Assembly (NCBI RefSeq): GCF_900104025.1 | Contig: NZ_FNIQ01000005.1 | Location: forward strand, 62,001-126,000 | Direction: 5' to 3' | Origin: Geodermatophilus sp. DSM 45219 | GTDB lineage: Bacteria; Actinomycetota; Actinomycetes; Mycobacteriales; Geodermatophilaceae | Length of the DNA: 64,000 bases | Shown: one piece after another, positions 12,905-23,659 of the stretch | How positions within the stretch are numbered: position 1 is the stretch's first letter | Layout: every line of letters starts with the position of its first letter | Made by a program: the position numbers and the translations under genes | The notes under the pieces: model-generated | What the model was told of the DNA's origin: nothing | The model's input: the letters and a program-made list of their open reading frames with translations, nothing else | The model's database searches: none

Positions 12905-15067
12905 TCAGTCGTTGCCGGGGCCGAGCGTCGTCTTCTGGATCTGCATGAGGAACTCGACGTTGTTGCGGGTCTTCCGCAGCTTGTCGAGCAGCAGCTCCAG
13001 GGCCTGCTGGGGCTCGAGCGCGGCGAGCACCCGGCGCAGCTTGATGACGATGGCCAGCTCGTCGGGCGACATGAGGATCTCCTCCTTGCGCGTGCCCGAC
13101 GCGTTGACGTCCACGGCCGGGAAGACCCGCTTGTCCGCCAGCCGGCGGTCGAGCTTGATCTCCGCGTTACCGGTGCCCTTGAACTCCTCGAAGATGACCG
13201 TGTCCATCGTGGACCCGGTCTCCACCAGCGCCGAGGCGATGATGGTCAGCGAGCCGCCGTTCTCGATGTTGCGGGCGGCGCCGAGGAAGCGCTTGGGCGG
13301 GTACAGCGCCGTGGAGTCGACACCACCGGACAGGATGCGCCCGCTGGCGGGGGCCGCCAGGTTGTAGGCGCGGCCCAGGCGGGTGATCGAGTCCAGCAGG
13401 ACGACGACGTCGTGACCCATCTCGACCAGCCGCTTGGCCCGCTCGATGGAGAGCTCGGCGACGGTCGTGTGGTCCGACGGCGGCCGGTCGAAGGTCGAGG
13501 CGATGACCTCGCCCTTCACCGAGCGCTGCATGTCGGTGACCTCCTCGGGCCGCTCGTCGACGAGGACGACCATGAGGTGGCACTCGGGGTTGTTCGTCGT
13601 GATCGCGTTGGCGATCGACTGCAGCACCATCGTCTTGCCGGCCTTGGGCGGCGACACGATGAGGGCGCGCTGCCCCTTGCCGATCGGCATGACCAGGTCC
13701 ATGACCCGGGTGGTCAGCTGGTGCGGCTCGGTCTCCAGCCGCAGGCGCTCCTGCGGGTAGAGCGGGGTCAGCTTGGTGAAGTCGGGCCGGTTCCGGGCCT
13801 GGTCGGGCTCGAGGCCGTTGACCGAGTCGAGCCGGACCAGCGCGTTGTACTTGTCCTTGCGCTCGCCCTCGCGGGGCTGACGGACGGCGCCGGTGATGGC
13901 GTCGCCGCGGCGCAGCCCGTGGCGGCGCACCTGGGACAGCGACACGTAGACGTCGTTCGGCCCGGTCAGGTACCCGGAGGTGCGGACGAACGCGTAGTTG
14001 TCCAGCACGTCGAGGATGCCGGCCACCGGCAGCAGGACGTCGTCCTCGCTGACGGTCGGCTCGCCCTGGTCGAAGCGCTCCCGGCCCCCGGCGTTGCTGC
14101 CGGTGCGGCGGTTGCGGTCGCGGTAGCGGCGACCCCGGCGGCCGCGGCCACCCTCGAAGTCGTCGTCGTCCTCGTCGGTGCGGGCCTCGGTGCCGCGGTC
14201 GTTGCGGTCGTTGCGGTTGTCCGACCGGTTGTCCGGCCGGCTGCCGCGCTCACCGCGGTCGGGACCGCGGTTGCCGTCCCGGTCGGTGCGGTTGCCGTCG
14301 CGGTTGCCCCGCTCGGCGCGGTCACCGCCGTCGCGGTTGCCCCGCTCGGCACGGTCCCCGCCGTCGCGGTCGGGACGGTTGCCCTCGCGCTCGGCGCGGT
14401 TGCCCTCGCGCTCGCCGCGGTTGCCGTCGCGCTCGGCGCGGTTGCGGCCACGGTTGCGCTGCGGCCGGTCACCGTCGGCACGCTCGTCGTCGGTCCGCTC
14501 GCCCTCGGTGCCGTCGTCGGTCCGCTCGCGGGCCGGGGTGGTGTCGGCGGCGGGGGCGTCGGCGCGCGGCACGGGCGCGGAGGTGGTCGCCTCACCGGCG
14601 GGGGCGGCCTCGACGGCCGGGCCGTCGGCGGACGGCGAGCCGGCCGGCCGGCTGGCCCCGCGGCGGCGCCGGGGGGTGGCGTCGCTCCCGGGTTCGGCCG
14701 GCGCGGTGACCGGCCCGCCGTTGGCGCCGCCGCTGACGGGCGCCTCGAGGGGGGCGGCCGTGGCGGCAGCCGGGCGCGGGGCCTCGGCCTCGCGGGCCGC
14801 CGGGATGGTGGCGGCGCCGTCCACCGGCTCGGCGGGGGTGTCACCGCCCACCTGGCGCGCGGAGATGGCGGCGACCAGGTCGCCCTTGCGCATCCGGCCG
14901 GTGCCGGAGATGCCGAGCTCGGCGGCCAGTCGCTGCAGCTCGGGCAGCAGCATGCCGGAGAGCCCGCTGCCGCGGCGACGGGTGCGCCCCGTCGTCCCAG
15001 AAGCGGCAGGTGCCTCGTCGTTCCCCGAGCTCTGCGGCGCGGTGACGAGGTCGGTGGTCTCGCTCAC
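12905..15067 (-). CDS. rho: Transcription termination factor Rho with large Arg/Asp/Asn-rich insert
   Basis: Hexameric RNA helicase that ends transcription. The 720-aa protein has the Rho N-terminal helical domain (about 37-72) and then a low-complexity insert of some 260 residues (about 75-335), first Ala/Pro-rich and then built of units such as REGNRAE and [11 protein letters not shown]. The RNA-binding domain follows ([17 protein letters not shown]). The ATPase domain has Walker A PPKAGKTM at 473-480 and Walker [11 protein letters not shown]. Actinobacterial Rho proteins commonly carry such inserts, which bind RNA and can phase separate. About 245 bp upstream contain no gene and probably a long regulated leader. 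Confidence 0.97.
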   Translation of the reverse strand: MSETTDLVTAPQSSGNDEAPAASGTTGRTRRRGSGLSGMLLPELQRLAAELGISGTGRMRKGDLVAAISARQVGGDTPAEPVDGAATIPAAREAEAPRPAAATAAPLEAPVSGGANGGPVTAPAEPGSDATPRRRRGASRPAGSPSADGPAVEAAPAGEATTSAPVPRADAPAADTTPARERTDDGTEGERTDDERADGDRPQRNRGRNRAERDGNRGEREGNRAEREGNRPDRDGGDRAERGNRDGGDRAERGNRDGNRTDRDGNRGPDRGERGSRPDNRSDNRNDRNDRGTEARTDEDDDDFEGGRGRRGRRYRDRNRRTGSNAGGRERFDQGEPTVSEDDVLLPVAGILDVLDNYAFVRTSGYLTGPNDVYVSLSQVRRHGLRRGDAITGAVRQPREGERKDKYNALVRLDSVNGLEPDQARNRPDFTKLTPLYPQERLRLETEPHQLTTRVMDLVMPIGKGQRALIVSPPKAGKTMVLQSIANAITTNNPECHLMVVLVDERPEEVTDMQRSVKGEVIASTFDRPPSDHTTVAELSIERAKRLVEMGHDVVVLLDSITRLGRAYNLAAPASGRILSGGVDSTALYPPKRFLGAARNIENGGSLTIIASALVETGSTMDTVIFEEFKGTGNAEIKLDRRLADKRVFPAVDVNASGTRKEEILMSPDELAIVIKLRRVLAALEPQQALELLLDKLRKTRNNVEFLMQIQKTTLGPGND

Positions 15068-15312
15068 GTACAGGTCCTTCCCTGCGGAGACCTGCGCCTA
15101 CCAGCGCAGGGGGTGACCCGGCTCCTCCCCGCCCCATCTTCGAGCGGACAGCGAGGGATGCGGGATCAATGGGTGCGGAGCGGTCCTGCGGCGACGGACA
15201 TCAGATCGTCTGCAACGCCCCGCGCGAGGCTCGCCCGACTGGGCGGCTACCCCGTGAGCCTAGTGCTGGCCCACGGACACGACAACACCGATCGAGACCG
15301 GTGTGTTCCTCG

Positions 15313-16263
15313 TTATCGAGACGATACCTGCTGCACAGGGCGGTGCACACGGACACCCTGGACATCCACGCCCAGCGGCAGCACCGTCCACCCCTCAGGA
15401 GTGAGATCGGCCACCTCGCGCACCCGCACGGCGGCGTCCGGGGAGTCGTCGGGATGGCGGCGGGTCAGCACCAGCAGGCTCGGCCCCGCCCCGGAGACGA
15501 CGGCGGCGTGCCCGGCGGCGCGCAGCCGCTCGAGCAACTGCGCCGAGTCCGGCATGGCCGCGGCGCGCTGCCGCTGGTGCAGCCGGTCCTCGGTGGCCTC
15601 GAACAGCAGCCCCGGCTCCCGGGTCAGCGCGTGCACCAGCAGCGCGGCCCGCCCGGCGTTGAAGGAGGCGTCGGCGTGCGGGACGGCGTCCGGCAGCAGG
15701 CCGCGCGCGACGTGCGTGGACAGCGTCGCGTCGGGGACCAGGACGACCGGGAGGACGTCGCCGTCGACCTCGAGGCTCTCCGCCGACGCGCCGGCGTCGG
15801 TGGTCCACGAGAGGGTCAGGCCGCCCAGCAGGCACGCGGCCACGTTGTCGGGGTGGCCCTCCATCGTCGTGGTCAGCCGGAGGACGGCGTCCAGGTCGAT
15901 CGTCTCGACGTCCGGGCACAGCGCCCACGCGGCCATCACCCCGGCGACCACGGCGGCGGCCGACGAGCCCATCCCCCGCCCCTGCGGGATGGCGTTCTCG
16001 GCGACGACCCGCAGGCCCCCCGGCGTCCAGCCCAGCTGGTCGCAGGCCGCCCGGAAGGCGCGGACGACGAGGTGGTCCTCCCCGGTGGGCAGGCTGTGCG
16101 CGCCCTCCCCCGTCATCGCCACCTTCAGCCCGCTCGACGCGACGGTGACGTCGACGACGTCGTGGTGGGTCAGCGCGAGCCCTGCACAGTCGAAGGCGGG
16201 CCCGAGGTTGGCGCTGGTCGCGGGAACCCGCACTCGCACCACGTCGCCGTACGGGAGGCTCAC
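15313..16263 (-). CDS. thrB: Homoserine kinase
   Basis: GHMP-family kinase that phosphorylates homoserine, the step before threonine synthase. I start at GTG 16263 ([20 protein letters not shown]), which overlaps the thrC stop as GTGA; this gives 316 aa. The ATP-binding motif [17 protein letters not shown] and the [12 protein letters not shown] block are clear. The C-terminal [16 protein letters not shown] loop is also typical. It is the last gene of hom-thrC-thrB. Confidence 0.95.
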   Translation of the reverse strand: MSLPYGDVVRVRVPATSANLGPAFDCAGLALTHHDVVDVTVASSGLKVAMTGEGAHSLPTGEDHLVVRAFRAACDQLGWTPGGLRVVAENAIPQGRGMGSSAAAVVAGVMAAWALCPDVETIDLDAVLRLTTTMEGHPDNVAACLLGGLTLSWTTDAGASAESLEVDGDVLPVVLVPDATLSTHVARGLLPDAVPHADASFNAGRAALLVHALTREPGLLFEATEDRLHQRQRAAAMPDSAQLLERLRAAGHAAVVSGAGPSLLVLTRRHPDDSPDAAVRVREVADLTPEGWTVLPLGVDVQGVRVHRPVQQVSSR

Positions 16264-17345
16264 AGGCCCAGCTTCGCGGCGGCGGTCGCGGCGTCGACCG
16301 GGACGGTCACCGGGGCCGGGGCGCCGGAGATCGCCCAGTCCGGGTCCTTGAGGCCGTTCCCGGTCACGGTGCACACGACCCGCTGCCCGGGCTCGAGCCC
16401 GCCGGCCTCGGCCACCTGGAGCAGCCCGGCGACCGACGCCGCGGACGCCGGCTCGACGAAGACGGCCTCGGTGCGGGCCAGCAGGCGGTAGGCGGCCAGG
16501 ATCGCCCGGTCGGTGACGGCGTCGATCCGGCCGCCGGACTGGTCGCGCGCGGCCAGCGCCTTGGTCCAGGACGCCGGGTTGCCGATCCGGATCGCGGTGG
16601 CGATGGTCTGCGGCTGCTCGACGACGTGCCCGGTGACGATCGGGGCGGCACCGGCGGCCTGGAAACCCCACATCCGCGGCGTCCTCGTGGCGGTGCCGTC
16701 GGCGGCGTACTCCCGGTAGCCCTGCCAGTAGGCGGTGATGTTGCCGGCGTTGCCCACCGGCAGGCAGTGGACGTCCGGCGCGTCGCCGAGCACGTCGACG
16801 ACCTCGAACGAGGCGGTCTTCTGCCCCTCGATCCGGTACTGGTTGACGCTGTTGACCAGGCTGACCGGGTAGTCGATGGCCAGCTTGCTGGCCAGCGCGA
16901 GGCAGTCGTCGAAGTTGCCCTCGACCTGCAGCAGCTTGGCGCCGTGCACCAGCGCCTGGGCCAGCTTGCCCAGCGCGATCTTGCCCGTGGGCACGAGGAC
17001 GGCGCAGACCAGCCCGGCGCGGGCGGCGTAGGCGGCGGCGCTGGCGCTGGTGTTGCCGGTGGAGGCGCAGATGACGGCCTCCGCCCCCTCCTCCTTGGCC
17101 TTGGTGATGGCCATGGTCATCCCGCGGTCCTTGAAGGACCCGGTCGGGTTGGCGCCCTCGACCTTGAGCCACACCTCGCAGCCGGTGCGCCGGGACAGCT
17201 CCTCGGCCGGCACCAGCGGGGTCGCGCCCTCCTGCAGGGTGACCACGGGGGTGCTGTCGCTGACCGGCAGCCGCGAGCGGTAGGCCTCGATGAGCCCCGG
17301 CCAGAGCGGCGAGACGGTCCCCCGGAGGGGCAGCTGCGTCGTCAT
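16260..17345 (-). CDS. thrC: Threonine synthase
   Basis: PLP enzyme that converts O-phosphohomoserine to threonine. The 361-aa length is that of the short class found in actinobacteria. The PLP-binding Lys is in [14 protein letters not shown], and the phosphate-binding loop is [32 protein letters not shown] is a further family block. It overlaps hom (ATGA) on one side and thrB (GTGA) on the other, so the three are strongly coupled. Confidence 0.96.
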   Translation of the reverse strand: MTTQLPLRGTVSPLWPGLIEAYRSRLPVSDSTPVVTLQEGATPLVPAEELSRRTGCEVWLKVEGANPTGSFKDRGMTMAITKAKEEGAEAVICASTGNTSASAAAYAARAGLVCAVLVPTGKIALGKLAQALVHGAKLLQVEGNFDDCLALASKLAIDYPVSLVNSVNQYRIEGQKTASFEVVDVLGDAPDVHCLPVGNAGNITAYWQGYREYAADGTATRTPRMWGFQAAGAAPIVTGHVVEQPQTIATAIRIGNPASWTKALAARDQSGGRIDAVTDRAILAAYRLLARTEAVFVEPASAASVAGLLQVAEAGGLEPGQRVVCTVTGNGLKDPDWAISGAPAPVTVPVDAATAAAKLGL

Positions 17346-18643
17346 GACAGTCCTTCCACGCGCAGGATGCTGGTGACGGCGCGGACGGCGGGCATCTCCC
17401 GCAACGCGGTGACCGTGGACGACAGCGCCGCGTCGGGGGCGCTGTGGGTGACGATGACCAGCGTCGCGGCGTCCCCGTGCCCGTCCTGGCGGACGGTGGC
17501 GATGCTGACCCCGTGCCGGGCGAACTCCTGGGCCACCGTCGCGAGCACGCCGGGCTTGTCCGCGACGTCGAGGCTGACGTGGTACCGGGTGGGGGTCTCG
17601 GCGATCGGCCGCGCCGGGAGGCCCGCGTAGCTGGTGACGCCGGGGCCGGCGATGCCGGCGACCCGGTTGCGCGCGATGGCCACCAGGTCGCCCAGGACGG
17701 CGCTGGCGGTCGGCTGGCCACCGGCCCCCTGGCCGTAGAACATCAGCTGCCCTGCGGCCTCGGCCTCGACGAAGACCGCGTTGAACGCCCCGCCGACGGC
17801 GGCCAGCGGGTGCGTCGTGGGGATCATCGCCGGGTGCACGCGGACGGCGACGGAGTCGCCCTCACCGTCACCGTTGCCCGGCACCCGCTCGCAGATCGCC
17901 AGCAGCTTGACGGTGCAGCCGATCTCGGCCGCGCGCGCGACGTCGGTGGAGGTCACCGCGGAGATGCCCTCGCGGTAGACGTCGGCGGCGGTGACGGGGG
18001 TGTGGAACGCCAGCGAGGCGAGGATGGCGGCCTTGGCGGCGGCGTCGAAGCCGTCGACGTCGGCCGTGGGGTCGGCCTCGGCGTACCCCAGCTCGGTCGC
18101 CTCGGCCAGCGCCTCGGTGAAGCCGTGCCCGGTCTCGGCCATGCGGGACAGGATGTAGTTGGTCGTGCCGTTGACGATGCCGACCACGCGGCGCAGCTGG
18201 TCACCGGCCAGCGACTCGCGCAGCGGTCGCAGCAGCGGGATCGCACCGGCCACGGCGGCCTCGTAGTAGAGGTCCGCGCCGGCCTTGGCGGCGGCCGCGT
18301 GCAGCTCGCCGCCCTCGTCGGCCAGCAGCGCCTTGTTGGCGCTGACCACCGACTTGCCGGCCTCGAACGCGGCCAGCAGCAGCGAGCGCACCGGCTCGAT
18401 GCCGCCGATCACCTCGACGACGAGGTCGACGTCGGGCCGGGTCACCAGCCCGAGCGCGTCGGTGGTGAGCAGGTGCGCCGGGACGTCGGGGTGCCGGTCG
18501 GGACGGCGGACCGCGACCCCGGCGACCTCCACCGGGCGCCCGATGCGGGCGGTGAGGTCGGCGGCCTGCTCGTCGAGCAGCCGCAGCACCGCGCTGCCGA
18601 CGGTGCCGCAGCCGAGCAGCGCGACCTTCAGCGGCTGGGTCAC
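17342..18643 (-). CDS. hom: Homoserine dehydrogenase
   Basis: Reduces aspartate semialdehyde to homoserine at the branch to Thr, Met and Ile. The 433-aa protein has an N-terminal NAD(P) fold ([17 protein letters not shown]), the catalytic domain with [14 protein letters not shown] and [20 protein letters not shown], and a C-terminal ACT domain from about 350 ([20 protein letters not shown]), which normally binds Thr for feedback. The GTG start lies directly after a family-2 repeat that supplies the GAGGAGG ribosome binding site. Confidence 0.97.
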   Translation of the reverse strand: MTQPLKVALLGCGTVGSAVLRLLDEQAADLTARIGRPVEVAGVAVRRPDRHPDVPAHLLTTDALGLVTRPDVDLVVEVIGGIEPVRSLLLAAFEAGKSVVSANKALLADEGGELHAAAAKAGADLYYEAAVAGAIPLLRPLRESLAGDQLRRVVGIVNGTTNYILSRMAETGHGFTEALAEATELGYAEADPTADVDGFDAAAKAAILASLAFHTPVTAADVYREGISAVTSTDVARAAEIGCTVKLLAICERVPGNGDGEGDSVAVRVHPAMIPTTHPLAAVGGAFNAVFVEAEAAGQLMFYGQGAGGQPTASAVLGDLVAIARNRVAGIAGPGVTSYAGLPARPIAETPTRYHVSLDVADKPGVLATVAQEFARHGVSIATVRQDGHGDAATLVIVTHSAPDAALSSTVTALREMPAVRAVTSILRVEGLS

Positions 18644-18719
18644 AGTCCCTCCTCGCTGGCGATCGTCGGCCCTGTGCCGCCCGGCGCCGTGCTCACGCGT
18701 GCCCTCGCGAGCCCGGTCA
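18644..18719 (-). repeat. Family-2 repeat, copy A, between lysA and hom
   Basis: The block runs from the lysA stop to the hom GTG. On the minus strand it reads TGACCGGGCTCGCGAG, then GAGCACGGC, then GATCGCCAGCGAGGAGGG just before GTGACC. It aligns over nearly its whole length with the block at 44097-44175. It carries the ribosome binding site of hom. Confidence 0.65.
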
Positions 18720-20171
18720 CGTGGTCACCCCCGCGGCGTGCTCCGGCGCGGGCTGGGACGGCGCGACGGCGGGCGCGGGGACGTCGGCGAGGACGGCGTC
18801 GAGGGCGAACACGTCCGCCAGTGTCTGACGCCGGACCACCTCGGTGGCAACGCCGTCCCGCACCGCGACCACCGGTGGCTTGAGCAGGTAGTTGTAGTTG
18901 CTCGCCATCGACCAGCAGTAGGCGCCGGTCGCCGCGACCGCGAGCAGGTCGCCGGGCTGCACGTCGGCCGGCAGCCACAGGTCCCGCACCAGCACGTCGC
19001 CGCTCTCGCAGTGCTTGCCCACGACCCGGCACAGCGCGGGCGGGGCGTCGGAGGTCCGGTTGGCCAGCACGCAGGTGTAGGAGGCGTCGTAGAGCGCGGT
19101 GCGGATGTTGTCGCTCATCCCGCCGTCGACCGACACGTAGTTGCGCACCTGCGGGGCACCCTGGCCGCCGCTGCCCAGGCGCACCGGCTTGATGGTGCCG
19201 ATCTCGTACAGCGTCACCGTGCCGGGGCCGGCGATCGCCCGCCCCGGCTCGACGGCCAGCCGCGGCACCGGCAGGTCCAGCGCCGCGCACTCGGCGGCGA
19301 CGACGGTGCGCAGCCGCCGGGCGACGTCGGCGGGGCCCACCGGGTCGTCGTCGGGCAGGTAGGCGATGCCGAAGCCGCCACCGAGGTTGAGCTCGCCCAG
19401 CACCTCGCCGGTGGCCTGCCGCACCTGGCCGAGCAGGCCGACGACGCGGTGCGCGGCGGCCTCGAACCCGGCGGTGTCGAAGATCTGCGAGCCGATGTGG
19501 CTGTGCAGCCCGGTCAGCCGCAGCGCCGGCTCGCGGATGACCCGCACCGCGGCGGTCAGCGCGTCCCCGGTGGCCAGCGAGAAGCCGAACTTCTGGTCCT
19601 CGTGCGCCGTGGCGATGAACTCGTGGGTGTGCGCCTCGATGCCGACCGTCGTCCGGATCAGCACCGGCACCGGCGCCCCGCCCGCGGCGACCCGGGCGGC
19701 GGCCAGCGGCACCAGCCGGTCGATCTCGTCGAAGGAGTCCAGGACGACGTGGCCGATGCCGGCGTCGACGGCCAGCTGCAGCTCGACGGGCGACTTGTTG
19801 TTGCCGTGCAGCGCGATCCGCGCGGCCGGGAACCCGGCGGCCAGGGCCAGCGCCAGCTCGTTGCCCGAGCAGGCGTCCAGGTGCAGGCCGTCCTCGGCGA
19901 CCCAGCGGGCCACCTGTCCGCAGAGGAACGCCTTGGAGGCGTAGTGCACGTCGGCGTCGTCGAACGCGGCGGCGAAGTCGGCGGCCCGGCCGCGGAAGTC
20001 GCCCTCGTCGAGGACGAACAGCGGGGTGCCGTGCTCGCGGGCGAGCTCGGTCACCGGCCGGCCGCCCAGGTGCAGCTCGCCGTCGACCCGCTCGGCCGAC
20101 CGCGGCCAGACCTGGGCGTCGAGCGCCCCCAGGTCGGCCGGCGGCAGCCCGACCGACGGCGGCGGGGTCAT
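18717..20171 (-). CDS. lysA: Diaminopimelate decarboxylase
   Basis: PLP enzyme of the last step of lysine synthesis (meso-DAP to lysine plus CO2). The 484-aa protein starts at ATG 20171 (MTPPPSVGLPP). It shows the PLP Lys in VHYASKAFLC, HLDACSGNELALAL, IALHGNNKSPVEL, GGGFGIAYLPDDDP and the active-site CESGD. It lies between argS and hom, a standard actinobacterial arrangement that links the aspartate-family genes. The C-terminal Ala/Pro tail is variable. Confidence 0.96.
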   Translation of the reverse strand: MTPPPSVGLPPADLGALDAQVWPRSAERVDGELHLGGRPVTELAREHGTPLFVLDEGDFRGRAADFAAAFDDADVHYASKAFLCGQVARWVAEDGLHLDACSGNELALALAAGFPAARIALHGNNKSPVELQLAVDAGIGHVVLDSFDEIDRLVPLAAARVAAGGAPVPVLIRTTVGIEAHTHEFIATAHEDQKFGFSLATGDALTAAVRVIREPALRLTGLHSHIGSQIFDTAGFEAAAHRVVGLLGQVRQATGEVLGELNLGGGFGIAYLPDDDPVGPADVARRLRTVVAAECAALDLPVPRLAVEPGRAIAGPGTVTLYEIGTIKPVRLGSGGQGAPQVRNYVSVDGGMSDNIRTALYDASYTCVLANRTSDAPPALCRVVGKHCESGDVLVRDLWLPADVQPGDLLAVAATGAYCWSMASNYNYLLKPPVVAVRDGVATEVVRRQTLADVFALDAVLADVPAPAVAPSQPAPEHAAGVTT

Positions 20172-20203
20172 GCCCCCGTGCAGCGGGCCCGCCGGGTGCG
20201 CCC

Positions 20204-21877
20204 TCACATCCGCTCCGGGGCGCCGACGCCGAGCACGCCGAGGCCGTTGCGCAGCACGACGGCGGTCGCCGCGCACAGCCACAGCCGGGCGACGGTCAGG
20301 GCGGTGGCCTCCTCGTCGCCGCGCGGCAGCACCCGGCAGGCGTCGTAGAAGCGGTGGTAGGTGCCGGCCAGCTCCTCGAGGTAGCGGGCCACCCGGTGCG
20401 GGGCGCGCAGCTCCGCGGCCGAGGTGAGCACCCGCGGGAACTCCCCGAGCGCCCGCAGCAGCGCGTTCTCCCGCTCGTGGGTCAGCTGCCCGGCGTCGAC
20501 GTCCCCCGGGGTGGGCGGGGTCAGGCTCGCGTCGATGCCCAGGTCGGCGGCGTTGCGCAGCACCGAGGAGATCCGGGCGTGCGCGTACTGGACGTAGAAG
20601 ACCGGGTTGTCGTTGGACTGCCGGCTCCACAGGTCCGCGTCGATGTCGATCTGCTGGTCGACCGAGGCCCGCGCCAGGGCGTAGCGGGCCGCGTCGGTGC
20701 CGACCGCCTCGACCAGGTCGGTGAGCAGCACGAAGTTGCCCTTGCGCTTGCTCATCCGCACCGGCTCGCCGTCGCGCACCAGGTTGACCAGCTGACCGAT
20801 GAGGATCTCGAGGTGGGTGTCGGGGTCGTCACCGGCCGCGGCGACCAGCGCCTTGTACCGGCCGACGTAGCCGGAGTGGTCGGCACCCAGCATGATCACG
20901 ACCCGGTCGAAGCCGCGGGCCCGCTTGTCCAGGTAGTAGGCGCAGTCCGCGGCGAAGTAGGTCGGCTCGCCGTCGGCCTTCACCAGGACGCGGTCCTTGT
21001 CGTCGCCGAAGTCCGTCGTCCGCAGCCAGACCGCGTCGTCGGCCTCGAAGACGTGCCCCTGCTCCCGCAGCCGGGCCACCGCCTTCTCCAGGGCGCCCGA
21101 GGCGTGCAGCGTCCGCTCGGAGAAGAAGGTGTCGAAGTGGACGCCGAAACCCTCGAGCGTGGCCCGGATGTCGGCGACCATCGCCTCGACGCCGCGCTCG
21201 GCGAACACCGGCAGCTGCTCGTCCTCGGGTCGCTCGACGAGGCCGGGGTCGGCGGCGACCACCTGCCGGGCGACGGTCTCGACGTAGTCGCCCTGGTAGC
21301 CGTCCTCGGGCACGGGCCGGCCGAGCGCCGCGGCCTGCAGGCTGCGGCCGAACCGCTCGATCTGCGCGCCGGCGTCGTTGACGTAGTACTCGCGGTGGAC
21401 GTCGGCGCCGCTGGCCTCCAGCAGCCGCCCCACCGCGTCGCCGACCGCGGCCCACCGGGTCGAGCCGAGCGTGACCGGTCCGGTGGGGTTGGCCGAGACG
21501 AACTCCAGGTTCAGCCGCTGGCCGGCGAGGGTGCCGGTGCGCCCGTAGGCGGGGCCGGCGGTGACCGCGTCCACCGCGATCCGGCCCAGCGCGCCCTGCG
21601 CGAGGGTGATGTTGAGGAAGCCGGGACCGGCGACGTCGACCGCCGCGATGCCGGGCCGGGCGCGCAGCTCCTCGGCCAGCGCCTCGGCGACCGCACGCGG
21701 CGGCCGGCCGGCGGGCTTGGCCAGGCGCAGCGCCACGTTGGTCGCGTAGTCCCCGTGCTCGGGGTTCTTGGGGCGCTCGACGACGACGTCGTCGGGCACC
21801 GGCACGGCCAGCACGCCACGCTCGACGGCGGCGGCCACGGCGGTCCGGACGACGTCGCGCAGCTGCTCGGGTGTCAC
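20204..21877 (-). CDS. argS: Arginyl-tRNA synthetase
   Basis: Charges tRNA-Arg. I start at GTG 21877 ([14 protein letters not shown]), giving 557 aa, normal for class I ArgRS. It has the ArgRS N-terminal domain, [10 protein letters not shown], and the KMSKS-type loop [11 protein letters not shown], then a DALR-type anticodon-binding domain. The HIGH motif is unusual: residues 136-139 read T-L-G-S, so both histidines are absent. The reading frame around it is intact. It is upstream of lysA and divergent from the DUF3105 gene. Confidence 0.96.
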   Translation of the reverse strand: MTPEQLRDVVRTAVAAAVERGVLAVPVPDDVVVERPKNPEHGDYATNVALRLAKPAGRPPRAVAEALAEELRARPGIAAVDVAGPGFLNITLAQGALGRIAVDAVTAGPAYGRTGTLAGQRLNLEFVSANPTGPVTLGSTRWAAVGDAVGRLLEASGADVHREYYVNDAGAQIERFGRSLQAAALGRPVPEDGYQGDYVETVARQVVAADPGLVERPEDEQLPVFAERGVEAMVADIRATLEGFGVHFDTFFSERTLHASGALEKAVARLREQGHVFEADDAVWLRTTDFGDDKDRVLVKADGEPTYFAADCAYYLDKRARGFDRVVIMLGADHSGYVGRYKALVAAAGDDPDTHLEILIGQLVNLVRDGEPVRMSKRKGNFVLLTDLVEAVGTDAARYALARASVDQQIDIDADLWSRQSNDNPVFYVQYAHARISSVLRNAADLGIDASLTPPTPGDVDAGQLTHERENALLRALGEFPRVLTSAAELRAPHRVARYLEELAGTYHRFYDACRVLPRGDEEATALTVARLWLCAATAVVLRNGLGVLGVGAPERM

Positions 21878-21972
21878 CGCACGAGCGTACTGAGGCAGCC
21901 TCCTCCCCCCGGTGCGGGCTTCCTCACCCTCCGCCCCCCGCGCGCTCCCAGGGTCCGTCCAGGCCGCGCACC

Positions 21973-21978
21973 TAGACT
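21973..21978 (+). promoter_or_regulatory. Candidate -10 element for the DUF3105-DUF305 pair
   Basis: TAGACT lies about 65 nt before the TTG start at 22043, in the 165-bp divergent spacer with argS. The same hexamer precedes kgd. No clear -35 is visible. Confidence 0.45.
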
Positions 21979-22042
21979 CGGGGCCCGGGACGGCCCCGCG
22001 GGAACCCCGCGCGGCCCCGAGGACGAGCACCGAGGAGAGGCC

Positions 22043-22822
22043 TTGGCCAAGGACCGCACGCCCGAACCCGGCCGCCCGCGCGGCGGTGCCAGCCGGCCGG
22101 GCGCGGCAGGCGGCAAGGGTGGGCGCACCCGCCCGCCGGTCACCAACGTGGTCGCGCCGCAGCGGCCGTGGGGGCTGATCGCCGCCGCGGTCGTCGTGGT
22201 CGTGTTCGCCGCCGCGGTGATCGTCTACGCCGTCCGGCAGGTGGACCAGGCCGAGGCCGGCCGGGTCGACGCGGTCGAGGAGATCGAGGGCGTCCAGGTC
22301 TTCGAGTACGCCGCCGGCCAGCAGCACGTGACCACGCCGGTGACCTACGAGCAGTCCCCGCCGGTGGGCGGGCCGCACGACGGCGAGTGGGCCGACTGCA
22401 CGGGCACCGTCTACGACGTGGCGCTCCGGGAGGAGAACGCCGTCCACAGCCTCGAGCACGGCGCGGTCTGGATCACCTACGACCCCGAGGTGGTCACCGG
22501 GGACGCGCTGGCCACGCTGACCGACCTCGCCGACGAGTCCGGCCGGATGGTCTCCCCCGCCCCGGGGCAGGACTCCCCCATCAGCCTGCAGTCCTGGAAC
22601 CACCAGCTGAAGGTCGACTCCGCCGACGACCCGCGGATCGAGCAGTTCGCCGACTTCCTGACCTACAACCAGGCGTTCTACCCCGAGCCGGGCGCCAGCT
22701 GCGAGAACCCGGCGTTCATCGCCGACCCGCTCACGGTGGACGACGAGAGCCGCGGCGCCTCCGCCCCGGTGTCCGACGCCCCGACCATGCCGACGGCCGG
22801 GGCCGAGACCGGCGCGCCGTGA
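22043..22822 (+). CDS. DUF3105 membrane-anchored protein
   Basis: Protein of 259 aa with a basic N-terminal tail, one membrane helix at about 43-63 ([20 protein letters not shown]) and an extracytoplasmic DUF3105 domain. The domain keeps conserved Cys and His residues ([34 protein letters not shown]). The family function is not established. The TTG start is chosen because GAGGAGAGG precedes it and the protein begins AKDRTPEPG. It overlaps the DUF305 gene as GTGA, so the two are likely partners at the cell surface. Confidence 0.85.
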   Translation: MAKDRTPEPGRPRGGASRPGAAGGKGGRTRPPVTNVVAPQRPWGLIAAAVVVVVFAAAVIVYAVRQVDQAEAGRVDAVEEIEGVQVFEYAAGQQHVTTPVTYEQSPPVGGPHDGEWADCTGTVYDVALREENAVHSLEHGAVWITYDPEVVTGDALATLTDLADESGRMVSPAPGQDSPISLQSWNHQLKVDSADDPRIEQFADFLTYNQAFYPEPGASCENPAFIADPLTVDDESRGASAPVSDAPTMPTAGAETGAP

Positions 22823-23469
22823 CCCCCGCGCGCAGCCCCCTGCGGGCCGTCCTGCTGGCGGTCATCGCCGTCGGGCTGGTGCTGCTCGGCGGCGGCGCGG
22901 CGGTGGCCCTGGGGCTCGGCCGCGGCGAGCCGGACCCGGCCGCGGACTCCGTGGCCGCCGGGTTCTCCCGCGACATGTCCCGGCACCACCTGCAGGGCGT
23001 GGAGATGGCCAACCTCGCCCTGGAGCGCAGCACCGACCCGGAGGTCACCCAGCTGGCGTTCGACATCGCCGAGACCCAGCAGAACCAGGTCGGGCGGATG
23101 CAGGGCTGGCTGGCGCTGTGGGGGCTGCCGCCCACCGGCGGGGAGACCATGGCCTGGATGCCGGCCGGCGCGCACGCCGGGCACTCGGACGACGACGAGG
23201 GCGGTGCGCCGATGCCCGGCATGGCCACCGAGGCGGAGCTCGCGCAGCTGCGGTCGCTGTCGGGCGTCGAGTTCGACCGGGAGTTCCTGCGGCTCATGAT
23301 CCGGCACCACCAGGGCGGCCGGGAGATGGCCGAGTACACCGCCGAACACGCGGCCGTCCCCGCCGTCGCGGGCCTGGCCGGCACGATCGCCGAGACGCAG
23401 TCGGCCGAGGTGACGACGATGGAGCGGATGCTCACCGCCCGCGGCGGCACCCCGCTCCCGGCGCCCTGA
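22819..23469 (+). CDS. DUF305 family secreted four-helix protein
   Basis: 216-aa protein with an N-terminal signal anchor ([20 protein letters not shown]) and a ferritin-like DUF305 domain with a duplicated His motif: [14 protein letters not shown] and [13 protein letters not shown]. Metal binding, possibly copper, is suggested for this family but not proven. A Met/His-rich linker ([22 protein letters not shown]) fits metal handling. The GTG overlaps the DUF3105 stop. This gene pair recurs in actinobacteria. Confidence 0.85.
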   Translation: MTPARSPLRAVLLAVIAVGLVLLGGGAAVALGLGRGEPDPAADSVAAGFSRDMSRHHLQGVEMANLALERSTDPEVTQLAFDIAETQQNQVGRMQGWLALWGLPPTGGETMAWMPAGAHAGHSDDDEGGAPMPGMATEAELAQLRSLSGVEFDREFLRLMIRHHQGGREMAEYTAEHAAVPAVAGLAGTIAETQSAEVTTMERMLTARGGTPLPAP

Positions 23470-23501
23470 CCACCGCCGTCCGCGCCCCGCGGGAGGGCTG
23501 G

Positions 23502-23507
23502 TAGGTT
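23502..23507 (+). promoter_or_regulatory. -10 element of the tRNA-Arg gene
   Basis: TAGGTT ends 20 nt before the first base of the tRNA, a plausible spacing for a short 5' leader trimmed by RNase P. Confidence 0.5.
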
Positions 23508-23527
23508 CTTCTGCGCCCCACCGCAGA

Positions 23528-23599
23528 GCCCCCGTAGCTCAGGGGATAGAGCACCGCCCTCCGGAGGCGGGTGCGCAGGTTCGAATCCTGCCGGGGGCA
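23528..23599 (+). tRNA. tRNA-Arg, anticodon CCG
   Basis: A complete cloverleaf of 72 nt. The acceptor stem GCCCCCG pairs with CGGGGGC at the end, the D arm is GCTC/GAGC, the anticodon stem CCGCC/GGCGG holds the loop CTCCGGA (anticodon CCG), and the T arm is CAGG-TTCGAAT-CCTG. The discriminator base is A. CCA is not encoded. It reads CGG codons, which are common in this genome. Confidence 0.95.
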
Positions 23600-23612
23600 C
23601 GCCAGCGACACC

Positions 23613-23644
23613 GAGAGGCCCCGCCGTCCACGGCGGGGCCTCTC
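23613..23644 (+). terminator. Hairpin terminator after tRNA-Arg
   Basis: A 14-bp perfect stem (GAGAGGCCCCGCCG and its complement) around the loop TCCA, 13 nt after the tRNA. It also faces the end of the convergent SDR gene and may serve both directions. Confidence 0.8.
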
Positions 23645-23659
23645 GCGCGTCCGGGCAGG

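Noticed and set aside
14170..14470. Short tandem DNA repeats that could suggest a CRISPR array
   Set aside because: They encode the charged repeats of the Rho insert in frame. There are no constant-length unique spacers and no cas genes.
13412..16351. 979-aa plus-strand frame opposite rho and thrB
   Set aside because: Shadow frame over two clear minus-strand genes. Its long Val/Ala runs mirror the Arg/Asp repeats of Rho.
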